DNA of 64,000 bases from contig RPFO01000864.1 in assembly GCA_009746045.1 (NCBI GenBank), forward strand, positions 1-64,000. The letters are read 5' to 3'. Within the stretch, counting starts at the first letter, position 1. Each line of letters starts with the position of its first letter. This document shows positions 1 to 10,898 of this stretch, one piece after another. Made by a program: the position numbers and the translations under genes. The notes below the pieces were generated by a model that saw only the letters and a list, made by a program, of their open reading frames with translations, had not been told where the DNA came from and ran no database searches. Origin of the DNA: Mesostigma viride (taxonomy: Eukaryota > Streptophyta > Mesostigmatophyceae > Mesostigmatales > Mesostigmataceae).

Positions 1-3000
1 CTCTATTGGGGGGGGGTAGCAAGGGGAGACCTGCGAAAGTCTCTATTGGGGGGGTAGCAAGGGGGAGACCTGGCGAAAGTCTCTATTGGGGGGGGGTAGC
101 AAGGGGGAGACCTGGCGAAAGTCTCTATTGGGGGGGGTAGCAAGGGGGGAGACCTGGCGAAAGTCTCTATTGGGGGGGTAGCAAGGGGGAGACCTGGCGA
201 AAGTCTCTATTGGGGGGGGTAGCAAGGGGGGAGACCTGGCGAAAGTCTCTATTGGGGGGGGGTAGCAAGGGAGACCTGGCGAAAGTCTCTATTGGGGGGG
301 GGGTAGCAAGGGGGAGACCTGGCGAAAGTCTCTATTGGGGGGGGGTAGCAAGGGGGAGACCTGGCGAAAGTCTCTATTGGGGGGGGGTAGCAAGGGGGAG
401 ACCTGGCGAAAGTCTCTATTGGGGGGGTAGCAAGGGGGAGACCTGGCGAAAGTCTCTATTGGGGGGGGGGTAGCAAGGGGGGAGACCTGGCGAAAGTCTC
501 TATTGGGGGGGTAGCAAGGGGGAGACCTGGCGAAAGTCTCTATTGGGGGGGGTAGCAAGGGGGAGACCTGGCGAAAGTCTCTATTGGGGGGGGGTAGCAA
601 GGGGGGAGACCTGGCGAAAGTCTCTATTGGGGGGGGTAGCAAGGGGGAGACCTGGCGAAAGTCTCTATTGGGGGGGGTAGCAAGGGGGAGACCTGGCGAA
701 AGTCTCTATTGGGGGGGGTAGCAAGGGGGGAGACCTGGCGAAAGTCTCTATTGGGGGGGGTAGCAAGGGGGGAGACCTGGCGAAAGTCTCTATTGGGGGG
801 GGGTAGCAAGGGGGAGACCTGGCGAAAGTCTCTATTGGGGGGGGTAGCAAGGGGGGAGACCTGGCGAAAGTCTCTATTGGGGGGGTAGCAAGGGGGGAGA
901 CCTGGCGAAAGTCTCTATTGGGGGGGGGTAGCAAGGGGGAGACCTGGCGAAAGTCTCTATTGGGGGGGGGTAGCAAGGGGGAGAGACCTGGCGAAAGTCT
1001 CTATTGGGGGGGTAGCAAGGGGGAGACCTGGCGAAAGTCTCTATTGGGGGGGGGTAGCAAGGGGGAGACCTGGCGAAAGTCTCTATTGGGGGGGGGTAGC
1101 AAGGGGGAGACCTGGCGAAAGTCTCTATTGGGGGGGGTAGCAAGGGGGGAGACCTGGCGAAAGTCTCTATTGGGGGGGGGTAGCAAGGGGGAGACCTGGC
1201 GAAAGTCTCTATTGGGGGGGGTAGCAAGGGGGAGACCTGGCGAAAGTCTCTATTGGGGGGGTAGCAAGGGGGGAGACCTGGCGAAAGTCTCTATTGGGGG
1301 GGTAGCAAGGGGGAGACCTGGCGAAAGTCTCTATTGGGGGGGGGTAGCAAGGGGGAGACCTGGCGAAAGTCTCTATTGGGGGGGGTAGCAAGGGGGAGAC
1401 CTGGCGAAAGTCTCTATTGGGGGGGGTAGCAAGGGGGAGACCTGGCGAAAGTCTCTATTGGGGGGGTAGCAAGGGGGAGACCTGGCGAAAGTCTCTATTG
1501 GGGGGGGGTAGCAAGGGGGGAGACCTGGCGAAAGTCTCTATTGGGGGGGGTAGCAAGGGGGAGACCTGGCGAAAGTCTCTATTGGGGGGGGTAGCAAGGG
1601 GGGAGACCTGGCGAAAGTCTCTATTGGGGGGGGTAGCAAGGGGGAGACCTGGCGAAAGTCTCTATTGGGGGGGGTAGCAAGGGGGAGACCTGGCGAAAGT
1701 CTCTATTGGGGGGGGTAGCAAGGGGGGAGACCTGGCGAAAGTCTCTATTGGGGGGGGGTAGCAAGGGGGAGACCTGGCGAAAGTCTCTATTGGGGGGGGT
1801 AGCAAGGGGGAGACCTGGCGAAAGTCTCTATTGGGGGGGGTAGCAAGGGGGAGACCTGGCGAAAGTCTCTATTGGGGGGGTAGCAAGGGGGAGACCTGGC
1901 GAAAGTCTCTATTGGGGGGGGGTAGCAAGGGGGAGACCTGGCGAAAGTCTCTATTGGGGGGGTAGCAAGGGGAGAGCTGGCGAAAGTCTCTATTGGGGGG
2001 GGTAGCAAGGTGGGAGACCTGGCGAAAGTCTCTATTGGGGGGTAGCAAGGGGGAGACCTGGCGAAAGTCTCTATTGGGGGGGTAGCAAGGGGGAGACCTG
2101 GCGAAAGTCTCTATTGGGGGGGTAGCAAGGTGGGAGACCTGGCGAAAGTCTCTATTGGGGGGGGTAGCAAGGGGGAGACCTGGCGAAAGTCTCTATTGGG
2201 GGGGGGTAGCAAGGTGGGAGACCTGGCGAAAGTCTCTATTGGGGGGGTAGCAAGGGGGAGACCTGGCGAAAGTCTCTATTGGGGGGGGTAGCAAGGTGGG
2301 AGACCTGGCGAAAGTCTCTATTGGGGGGGGGTAGCAAGGGGGGAGACCTGGCGAAAGTCTCTATTGGGGGGGGTAGCAAGGGGGAGACCTGGCGAAAGTC
2401 TCTATTGGGGGGGGGGTAGCAAGGGGGGAGACCTGGCGAAAGTCTCTATTGGGGGGTAGCAAGGGGGGAGACCTGGCGAAAGTCTCTCTATTGGGGGGGG
2501 TAGCAAGGGGGAGACCTGGCGAAAGTCTCTATTGGGGGGGGTAGCAAGGGGGAGACCTGGCGAAAGTCTCTATTGGGGGGGGTAGCAAGGGGGAGACCTG
2601 GCGAAAGTCTCTATTGGGGGGGGTAGCAAGGGGGGAGACCTGGCGAAAGTCTCTATTGGGGGGGGGGTAGCAAGGGGGGAGACCTGGCGAAAGTCTCTAT
2701 TGGGGGGGGTAGCAAGGGGGGAGACCTGGCGAAAGTCTCTATTGGGGGGGGTAGCAAGGGGGAGACCTGGCGAAAGTCTCTATTGGGGGGGGTAGCAAGG
2801 GGGAGACCTGGCGAAAGTCTCTATTGGGGGGGGTAGCAAGGGGGAGACCTGGCGAAAGTCTCTATTGGGGGGGGTAGCAAGGGGGAGACCTGGCGAAAGT
2901 CTCTATTGGGGGGGGTAGCAAGGGGGAGACCTGGCGAAAGTCTCTATTGGGGGGGGTAGCAAGGGGGGAGACCTGGCGAAAGTCTCTATTGGGGGGGGTA

Positions 3001-6000
3001 GCAAGGGGGGAGACCTGGCGAAAGTCTCTATTGGGGGGGGTAGCAAGGGGGAGACCTGGCGAAAGTCTCTATTGGGGGGGGGTAGCAAGGGGGGAGACCT
3101 GGCGAAAGTCTCTATTGGGGGGGGTAGCAAGGGGGGAGACCTGGCGAAAGTCTCTATTGGGGGGGGTAGCAAGGGGGAGACCTGGCGAAAGTCTCTATTG
3201 GGGGGGGTAGCAAGGGGGAGACCTGGCGAAAGTCTCTATTGGGGGGGGTAGCAAGGGGGAGACCTGGCGAAAGTCTCTATTGGGGGGGGTAGCAAGGGGG
3301 AGACCTGGCGAAAGTCTCTATTGGGGGGGGTAGCAAGGGGGAGACCTGGCGAAAGTCTCTATTGGGGGGGGGTAGCAAGGGGGAGACCTGGCGAAAGTCT
3401 CTATTGGGGGGGGTAGCAAGGGGGAGACCTGGCGAAAGTCTCTATTGGGGGGGGTAGCAAGGGGGGAGACCTGGCGAAAGTCTCTATTGGGGGGGGTAGC
3501 AAGGGGGAGACCTGGCGAAAGTCTCTCTATTGGGGGGGGTAGCAAGGGGGAGACCTGGCGAAAGTCTCTATTGGGGGGGTAGCAAGGGGGAGACCTGGCG
3601 AAAGTCTCTATTGGGGGGGGTAGCAAGGGGGGAGACCTGGCGAAAGTCTCTATTGGGGGGGTAGCAAGGGGGAGACCTGGCGAAAGTCTCTATTGGGGGG
3701 GTAGCAAGGGGGGAGACCTGGCGAAAGTCTCTATTGGGGGGGGTAGCAAGGGGGAGACCTGGCGAAAGTCTCTATTGGGGGGGGGTAGCAAGGGGGAGAC
3801 CTGGCGAAAGTCTCTATTGGGGGGGTAGCAAGGGGGAGACCTGGCGAAAGTCTCTATTGGGGGGGGTAGCAAGGGGGAGACCTGGCGAAAGTCTCTATTG
3901 GGGGGGGTAGCAAGGGGGAGACCTGGCGAAAGTCTCTATTGGGGGGGGGTAGCAAGGGGGAGACCTGGCGAAAGTCTCTATTGGGGGGGGGTAGCAAGGG
4001 GGAGACCTGGCGAAAGTCTCTATTGGGGGGGGTAGCAAGGGGGAGACCTGGCGAAAGTCTCTATTGGGGGGGGTAGCAAGGGGGAGACCTGGCGAAAGTC
4101 TCTATTGGGGGGGGGTAGCAAGGGGGGAGACCTGGCGAAAGTCTCTATTGGGGGGGGTAGCAAGGGGGAGACCTGGCGAAAGTCTCTATTGGGGGGGGGT
4201 AGCAAGGGGGAGACCTGGCGAAAGTCTCTATTGGGGGGGGTAGCAAGGGGGAGACCTGGCGAAAGTCTCTATTGGGGGGGGGTAGCAAGGGGGGAGACCT
4301 GGCGAAAGTCTCTATTGGGGGGGGGTAGCAAGGGGGAGACCTGGCGAAAGTCTCTATTGGGGGGGGTAGCAAGGGGGAGACCTGGCGAAAGTCTCTATTG
4401 GGGGGGGGTAGCAAGGGGGAGACCTGGCGAAAGTCTCTATTGGGGGGGGTAGCAAGGGGGAGACCTGGCGAAAGTCTCTATTGGGGGGGGTAGCAAGGGG
4501 GAGACCTGGCGAAAGTCTCTATTGGGGGGGGTAGCAAGGGGGAGACCTGGCGAAAGTCTCTATTGGGGGGGGGGTAGCAAGGGGGAGACCTGGCGAAAGT
4601 CTCTATTGGGGGGGGGTAGCAAGGGGGGAGACCTGGCGAAAGTCTCTATTGGGGGGGGTAGCAAGGGGGAGACCTGGCGAAAGTCTCTATTGGGGGGGGG
4701 TAGCAAGGGGGGAGACCTGGCGAAAGTCTCTATTGGGGGGGGTAGCAAGGGGGGAGACCTGGCGAAAGTCTCTATTGGGGGGGGTAGCAAGGGGGAGACC
4801 TGGCGAAAGTCTCTATTGGGGGGGGTAGCAAGGGGGAGACCTGGCGAAAGTCTCTATTGGGGGGGGGTAGCAAGGGGGGAGACCTGGCGAAAGTCTCTAT
4901 TGGGGGGGGGTAGCAAGGGGGAGACCTGGCGAAAGTCTCTATTGGGGGGGGTAGCAAGGGGGAGACCTGGCGAAAGTCTCTATTGGGGGGGGTAGCAAGG
5001 GGGAGACCTGGCGAAAGTCTCTATTGGGGGGGGGTAGCAAGGGGGGAGACCTGGCGAAAGTCTCTATTGGGGGGGGTAGCAAGGGGGGAGACCTGGCGAA
5101 AGTCTCTATTGGGGGGGGGTAGCAAGGGGGGAGACCTGGCGAAAGTCTCTATTGGGGGGGGTAGCAAGGGGGAGACCTGGCGAAAGTCTCTATTGGGGGG
5201 GGGTAGCAAGGGGGAGACCTGGCGAAAGTCTCTATTGGGGGGGGTAGCAAGGGGGAGACCTGGCGAAAGTCTCTATTGGGGGGGGTAGCAAGGGGGAGAC
5301 CTGGCGAAAGTCTCTCTATTGGGGGGGGTAGCAAGGGGGAGACCTGGCGAAAGTCTCTATTGGGGGGGGTAGCAAGGGGGGAGACCTGGCGAAAGTCTCT
5401 CTATTGGGGGGGGGTAGCAAGGGGGGAGACCTGGCGAAAGTCTCTATTGGGGGGGGTAGCAAGGGGGAGACCTGGCGAAAGTCTCTATTGGGGGGGGTAG
5501 CAAGGGGGGAGACCTGGCGAAAGTCTCTATTGGGGGGGGGTAGCAAGGGGGAGACCTGGCGAAAGTCTCTATTGGGGGGGGTAGCAAGGGGGAGACCTGG
5601 CGAAAGTCTCTCTATTGGGGGGGGTAGCAAGGGGGGAGACCTGGCGAAAGTCTCTATTGGGGGGGGTAGCAAGGGGGAGACCTGGCGAAAGTCTCTATTG
5701 GGGGGGGTAGCAAGGGGGGAGACCTGGCGAAAGTCTCTATTGGGGGGGGTAGCAAGGGGGGAGACCTGGCGAAAGTCTCTATTGGGGGGGGGTAGCAAGG
5801 GGGAGACCTGGCGAAAGTCTCTATTGGGGGGGGTAGCAAGGGGGAGACCTGGCGAAAGTCTCTATTGGGGGGGGTAGCAAGGGGGGAGACCTGGCGAAAG
5901 TCTCTATTGGGGGGGGTAGCAAGGGGGGAGACCTGGCGAAAGTCTCTATTGGGGGGGGGTAGCAAGGGGGAGACCTGGCGAAAGTCTCTATTGGGGGGGG

Positions 6001-9000
6001 GTAGCAAGGGGGGAGACCTGGCGAAAGTCTCTATTGGGGGGGGGTAGCAAGGGGGGAGACCTGGCGAAAGTCTCTATTGGGGGGGGGTAGCAAGGGGGAG
6101 ACCTGGCGAAAGTCTCTATTGGGGGGGGGTAGCAAGGGGGGAGACCTGGCGAAAGTCTCTATTGGGGGGGGTAGCAAGGGGGGAGACCTGGCGAAAGTCT
6201 CTATTGGGGGGGGTAGCAAGGGGGGAGACCTGGCGAAAGTCTCTATTGGGGGGGGTAGCAAGGGGGGAGACCTGGCGAAAGTCTCTATTGGGGGGGTAGC
6301 AAGGGGGGAGACCTGGCGAAAGTCTCTATTGGGGGGGGGGTAGCAAGGGGGAGACCTGGCGAAAGTCTCTCTATTGGGGGGGGTAGCAAGGGGGGAGACC
6401 TGGCGAAAGTCTCTATTGGGGGGGGTAGCAAGGGGGAGACCTGGCGAAAGTCTCTATTGGGGGGGGTAGCAAGGGGGGAGACCTGGCGAAAGTCTCTATT
6501 GGGGGGGGGTAGCAAGGGGGGAGACCTGGCGAAAGTCTCTATTGGGGGGGGGTAGCAAGGGGGAGACCTGGCGAAAGTCTCTATTGGGGGGGGTAGCAAG
6601 GGGGGAGACCTGGCGAAAGTCTCTATTGGGGGGGGGTAGCAAGGGGGGAGACCTGGCGAAAGTCTCTATTGGGGGGGGTAGCAAGGGGGAGACCTGGCGA
6701 AAGTCTCTATTGGGGGGGGTAGCAAGGGGGGAGACCTGGCGAAAGTCTCTATTGGGGGGGGTAGCAAGGGGGAGACCTGGCGAAAGTCTCTCTATTGGGG
6801 GGGGTAGCAAGGGGGAGACCTGGCGAAAGTCTCTATTGGGGGGGTAGCAAGGGGGAGACCTGGCGAAAGTCTCTCTATTGGGGGGGGTAGCAAGGGGGAG
6901 ACCTGGCGAAAGTCTCTATTGGGGGGGGTAGCAAGGGGGAGACCTGGCGAAAGTCTCTATTGGGGGGGGGGTAGCAAGGGGGGAGACCTGGCGAAAGTCT
7001 CTATTGGGGGGGTAGCAAGGGGGAGACCTGGCGAAAGTCTCTATTGGGGGGGGTAGCAAGGGGGAGACCTGGCGAAAGTCTCTATTGGGGGGGGTAGCAA
7101 GGGGGAGACCTGGCGAAAGTCTCTATTGGGGGGGGTAGCAAGGGGGAGACCTGGCGAAAGTCTCTATTGGGGGGGGTAGCAAGGGGGAGACCTGGCGAAA
7201 GTCTCTATTGGGGGGGGTAGCAAGGGGGAGACCTGGCGAAAGTCTCTATTGGGGGGGGTAGCAGGGGGGAGACCTGGCGAAAGTCTCTATTGGGGGGGTA
7301 GCAAGGGGGGAGACCTGGCGAAAGTCTCTCTATTGGGGGGGGTAGCAAGGGGGAGACCTGGCGAAAGTCTCTATTGGGGGGGGTAGCAAGGGGGAGACCT
7401 GGCGAAAGTCTCTCTATTGGGGGGGGTAGCAAGGGGGGAGACCTGGCGAAAGTCTCTATTGGGGGGGGGTAGCAAGGGGGAGACCTGGCGAAAGTCTCTC
7501 TATTGGGGGGGGTAGCATGGGGGGAGACCTGGCGAAAGTCTCTCTATTGGGGGGGGTAGCAAGGGGGAGACCTGGCGAAAGTCTCTATTGGGGGGGGGTA
7601 GCAAGGGGGAGACCTGGCGAAAGTCTCTATTGGGGGGGGGTAGCAAGGGGGGAGACCTGGCGAAAGTCTCTATTGGGGGGGTAGCAAGGGGGAGACCTGG
7701 CGAAAGTCTCTCTATTGGGGGGGGGTAGCAAGGGGGAGACCTGGCGAAAGTCTCTCTATTGGGGGGGGTAGCAAGGGGGGAGACCTGGCGAAAGTCTCTA
7801 TTGGGGGGGGTAGCAAGGGGGAGACCTGGCGAAAGTCTCTCTATTGGGGGGGGGTAGCAAGGGGGAGACCTGGCGAAAGTCTCTATTGGGGGGGGTAGCA
7901 AGGGGGGAGACCTGGCGAAAGTCTCTATTGGGGGGGGGTAGCAAGGGGGGAGACCTGGCGAAAGTCTCTCTATTGGGGGGGGTAGCAAGGGGGGAGACCT
8001 GGCGAAAGTCTCTCTATTGGGGGGGGGTAGCAGGGGGAGACCTGGCGAAAGTCTCTATTGGGGGGGGGTAGCAAGGGGGAGACCTGGCGAAAGTCTCTAT
8101 TGGGGGGGGTAGCATGGGGGAGACCTGGCGAAAGTCTCTATTGGGGGGGGGTAGCAAGGGGGGAGACCTGGCGAAAGTCTCTATTGGGGGGGGGTAGCAA
8201 GGGGGAGACCTGGCGAAAGTCTCTATTGGGGGGGGGTAGCAGGGGGAGACCTGGCGAAAGTCTCTATTGGGGGGGGTAGCAAGGGGGGAGACCTGGCGAA
8301 AGTCTCTATTGGGGGGGGTAGCAAGGGGGAGACCTGGCGAAAGTCTCTATTGGGGGGGGGTAGCAAGGGGGGAGACCTGGCGAAAGTCTCTATTGGGGGG
8401 GGGTAGCATGGGGGAGACCTGGCGAAAGTCTCTATTGGGGGGGGGTAGCAAGGGGGAGACCTGGCGAAAGTCTCTATTGGGGGGGGGTAGCAAGGGGGGA
8501 GACCTGGCGAAAGTCTCTATTGTGGGGGGGGTAGCAAGGGGGGAGACCTGGCGAAAGTCTTTATTGGGGGGGGTAGCAAGGGGGAGACCTGGCGAAAGTC
8601 TCTATTGGGGGGGGGTAGCAAGGGGGGAGACCTGGCGAAAGTCTCTCTATTGGGGGGGGTAGCAAGGGGGAGACCTGCCGAAAGTCTCTATTGGGGGGGG
8701 GTAGCAAGGGGGGAGACCTGGCGAAAGTCTCTCTATTGGGGGGGGTAGCAAGGGGGAGACCTGGCGAAAGTCTCTATTGGGGGGGGTAGCAAGGGGGGAG
8801 ACCTGGCGAAAGTCTCTATTGGGGGGGGTAGCAAGGGGGGAGACCTGGCGAAAGTCTCTATTGGGGGGGGTAGCAAGGGGGGAGACCTGGCGAAAGTCTC
8901 TCTATTGGGGGGGGGTAGCAAGGGGGAGACCTGGCGAAAGTCTCTATTGGGGGGGGGTAGCAAGGGGGAGACCTGGCGAAAGTCTCTATTGGGGGGGTAG

Positions 9001-10596
9001 CAAGGGGGAGACCTGGCGAAAGTCTCTATTGGGGGGGGGTAGCAAGGGGGAGACCTGGCGAAAGTCTCTATTGGGGGGGGTAGCAAGGGGGAGACCTGGC
9101 GAAAGTCTCTATTGGGGGGGGTAGCAAGGGGGAGACCTGGCGAAAGTCTCTATTGGGGGGGGGTAGCAAGGGGGAGACCTGGCGAAAGTCTCTATTGGGG
9201 GGGGTAGCAAGGGGGAGACCTGGCGAAAGTCTCTATTGGGGGGGGTAGCAAGGGGGAGACCTGGCGAAAGTCTCTATTGGGGGGGGTAGCAAGGGGGGAG
9301 ACCTGGCGAAAGTCTCTATTGGGGGGGGTAGCAAGGGGGGAGACCTGGCGAAAGTCTCTCTATTGGGGGGGGTAGCAAGGGGGAGACCTGGCGAAAGTCT
9401 CTCTATTGGGGGGGGTAGCAAGGGGGAGACCTGGCGAAAGTCTCTCTATTTGGGGGGGTAGCAAGGGGGGAGACCTGGCGAAAGTCTCTCTATTGGGGGG
9501 GGTAGCAAGGGGGGAGACCTGGCGAAAGTCTCTATTGGGGGGGGTAGCAAGGGGGGAGACCTGGCGAAAGTCTCTATTGGGGGGGTAGCAAGGGGGGAGA
9601 CCTGGCGAAAGTCTCTCTATTGGGGGGGGTTGCAAGGGGGGAGACCTGGCGAAAGTCTCTCTATTTGGGGGGGTAGCAAGGGGGGAGACCTGGCGAAAGT
9701 CTCTCTATTGGGGGGGGGTAGCAAGGGGGGAGACCTGGCGAAAGTCTCTCTATTGGGGGGGGGTAGCAAGGGGGAGACCTGGCGAAAGTCTCTATTGGGG
9801 GGGGGTAGCAAGGGGGGAGACCTGGCGAAAGTCTCTATTGGGGGGGGTAGCAAGGGGGGAGACCTGGCGAAAGTCTCTATTGGGGGGGGTAGCAAGGGGG
9901 AGACCTGGCGAAAGTCTCTATTGGGGGGGGTAGCAAGGGGGAGACCTGGCGAAAGTCTCTCTATTGGGGGGGGTAGCAAGGGGGAGACCTGGCGAAAGTC
10001 TCTCTATTGGGGGGGGTAGCAAGGGGGGAGACCTGGCGAAAGTCTCTATTGGGGGGGGGTAGCAAGGGGGAGACCTGGCGAAAGTCTCTATTGGGGGGGG
10101 GTAGCAAGGGGGAGACCTGGCGAAAGTCTCTATTGGGGGGGGTAGCAAGGGGGAGACCTGGCGAAAGTCTCTATTGGGGGGGGGTAGCAAGGGGGGAGAC
10201 CTGGCGAAAGTCTCTATTGGGGGGGGGTAGCAAGGGGGAGACCTGGCAAAAGTCTCTATTGGGGGGGGTAGCAAGGGGGGAGACCTGGCGAAAGTCTCTA
10301 TTGGGGGGGGTAGCAAGGGGGGAGACCTGGCGAAAGTCTCTATTGGGGGGGGTAGCAAGGGGGGAGACCTGGCGAAAGTCTCTATTTGGGGGGGTAGCAA
10401 GGGGGAGACCTGGCGAAAGTCTCTATTGGGGGGGGGTAGCAAGGGGGAGACCTGGCGAAAGTCTCTATTGGGGGGGGTAGCAAGGGGGAGACCTGGCGAA
10501 AGTCTCTATTGGGGGGGGTAGCAAGGGGGGAGACCTGGCGAAAGTCTCTATTGGGGGGGGGTAAGCAAGGGGGGAGACCTGGCGAAAGTCTCTATT
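1..10596. repeat. Satellite array of about 41-bp units, roughly 250 copies
   Basis: The whole interval is head-to-tail copies of one unit: TAGCAAGGGGG, then AGACCTGGCGAAAGTCTC, then TATT and a G-run. Units differ mainly in the length of two G-runs (about 4-6 and 6-11 G). Each unit has a short inverted repeat, GAGAC...GTCTC, around a CTGGCGAAA loop. Variants cluster: AAGGTGGGAGACC near 2000-2310, and an extra CT (GTCTCTCTATT) that is rare early and common from about 5300 to 10010. The array continues past the left edge of the window and ends in unique sequence at 10597. Neither strand of the unit contains a stop codon, so it throws up many open frames of Gly/Arg/Lys or Pro/Arg type. These are artefacts, not genes. 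Confidence 0.98.
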
Positions 10597-10898
10597 GCTA
10601 TTACAACATATTAGTACAACATATTAGTCATACAATATTGCTGCTTACGCAGAAGGGTCTTTTTGCAACAACATGCTTTGGGCACAAGCTTCTGGCCTAC
10701 TGCCTGCATGGCATGCAGCACATGGACGGTTGGGCATCATGCGTGTTTGTTGACCATCGCATCATCTACGTATGTTGATCAGCGAACACAGGGGTTGTGG
10801 GCATGCGGGCGTTCCATGCCATCCCGCTAATCCTCTGCACGTCCCTGCATCCCTGCGTCCCCGCGTCCCCGCATCCCTGTGCCCCCGCGTCCTCCCAG
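10597..10898. other. Unique sequence between the satellite and the first DnaJ-X exon
   Basis: A/T-rich sequence with the short direct repeat ACAACATATTAGT just after the array, then C-rich sequence with repeated CCTGCGTCCCCGCGTCC units. A polypyrimidine run and CCTCCCAG form a good 3' splice site at 10898. No gene or regulatory site is recognised. It is probably the end of an intron of the DnaJ-X gene. Confidence 0.5.

Noticed and set aside
43-10480. Dozens of 60-170 residue open frames on both strands of the satellite
   Set aside because: The repeat unit has no stop codon in either strand; frames are low complexity and follow G-run length changes.
1-10596. CRISPR-like array (short unit with internal inverted repeat)
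   Set aside because: Units are contiguous with no unique spacers, and the window is eukaryotic.
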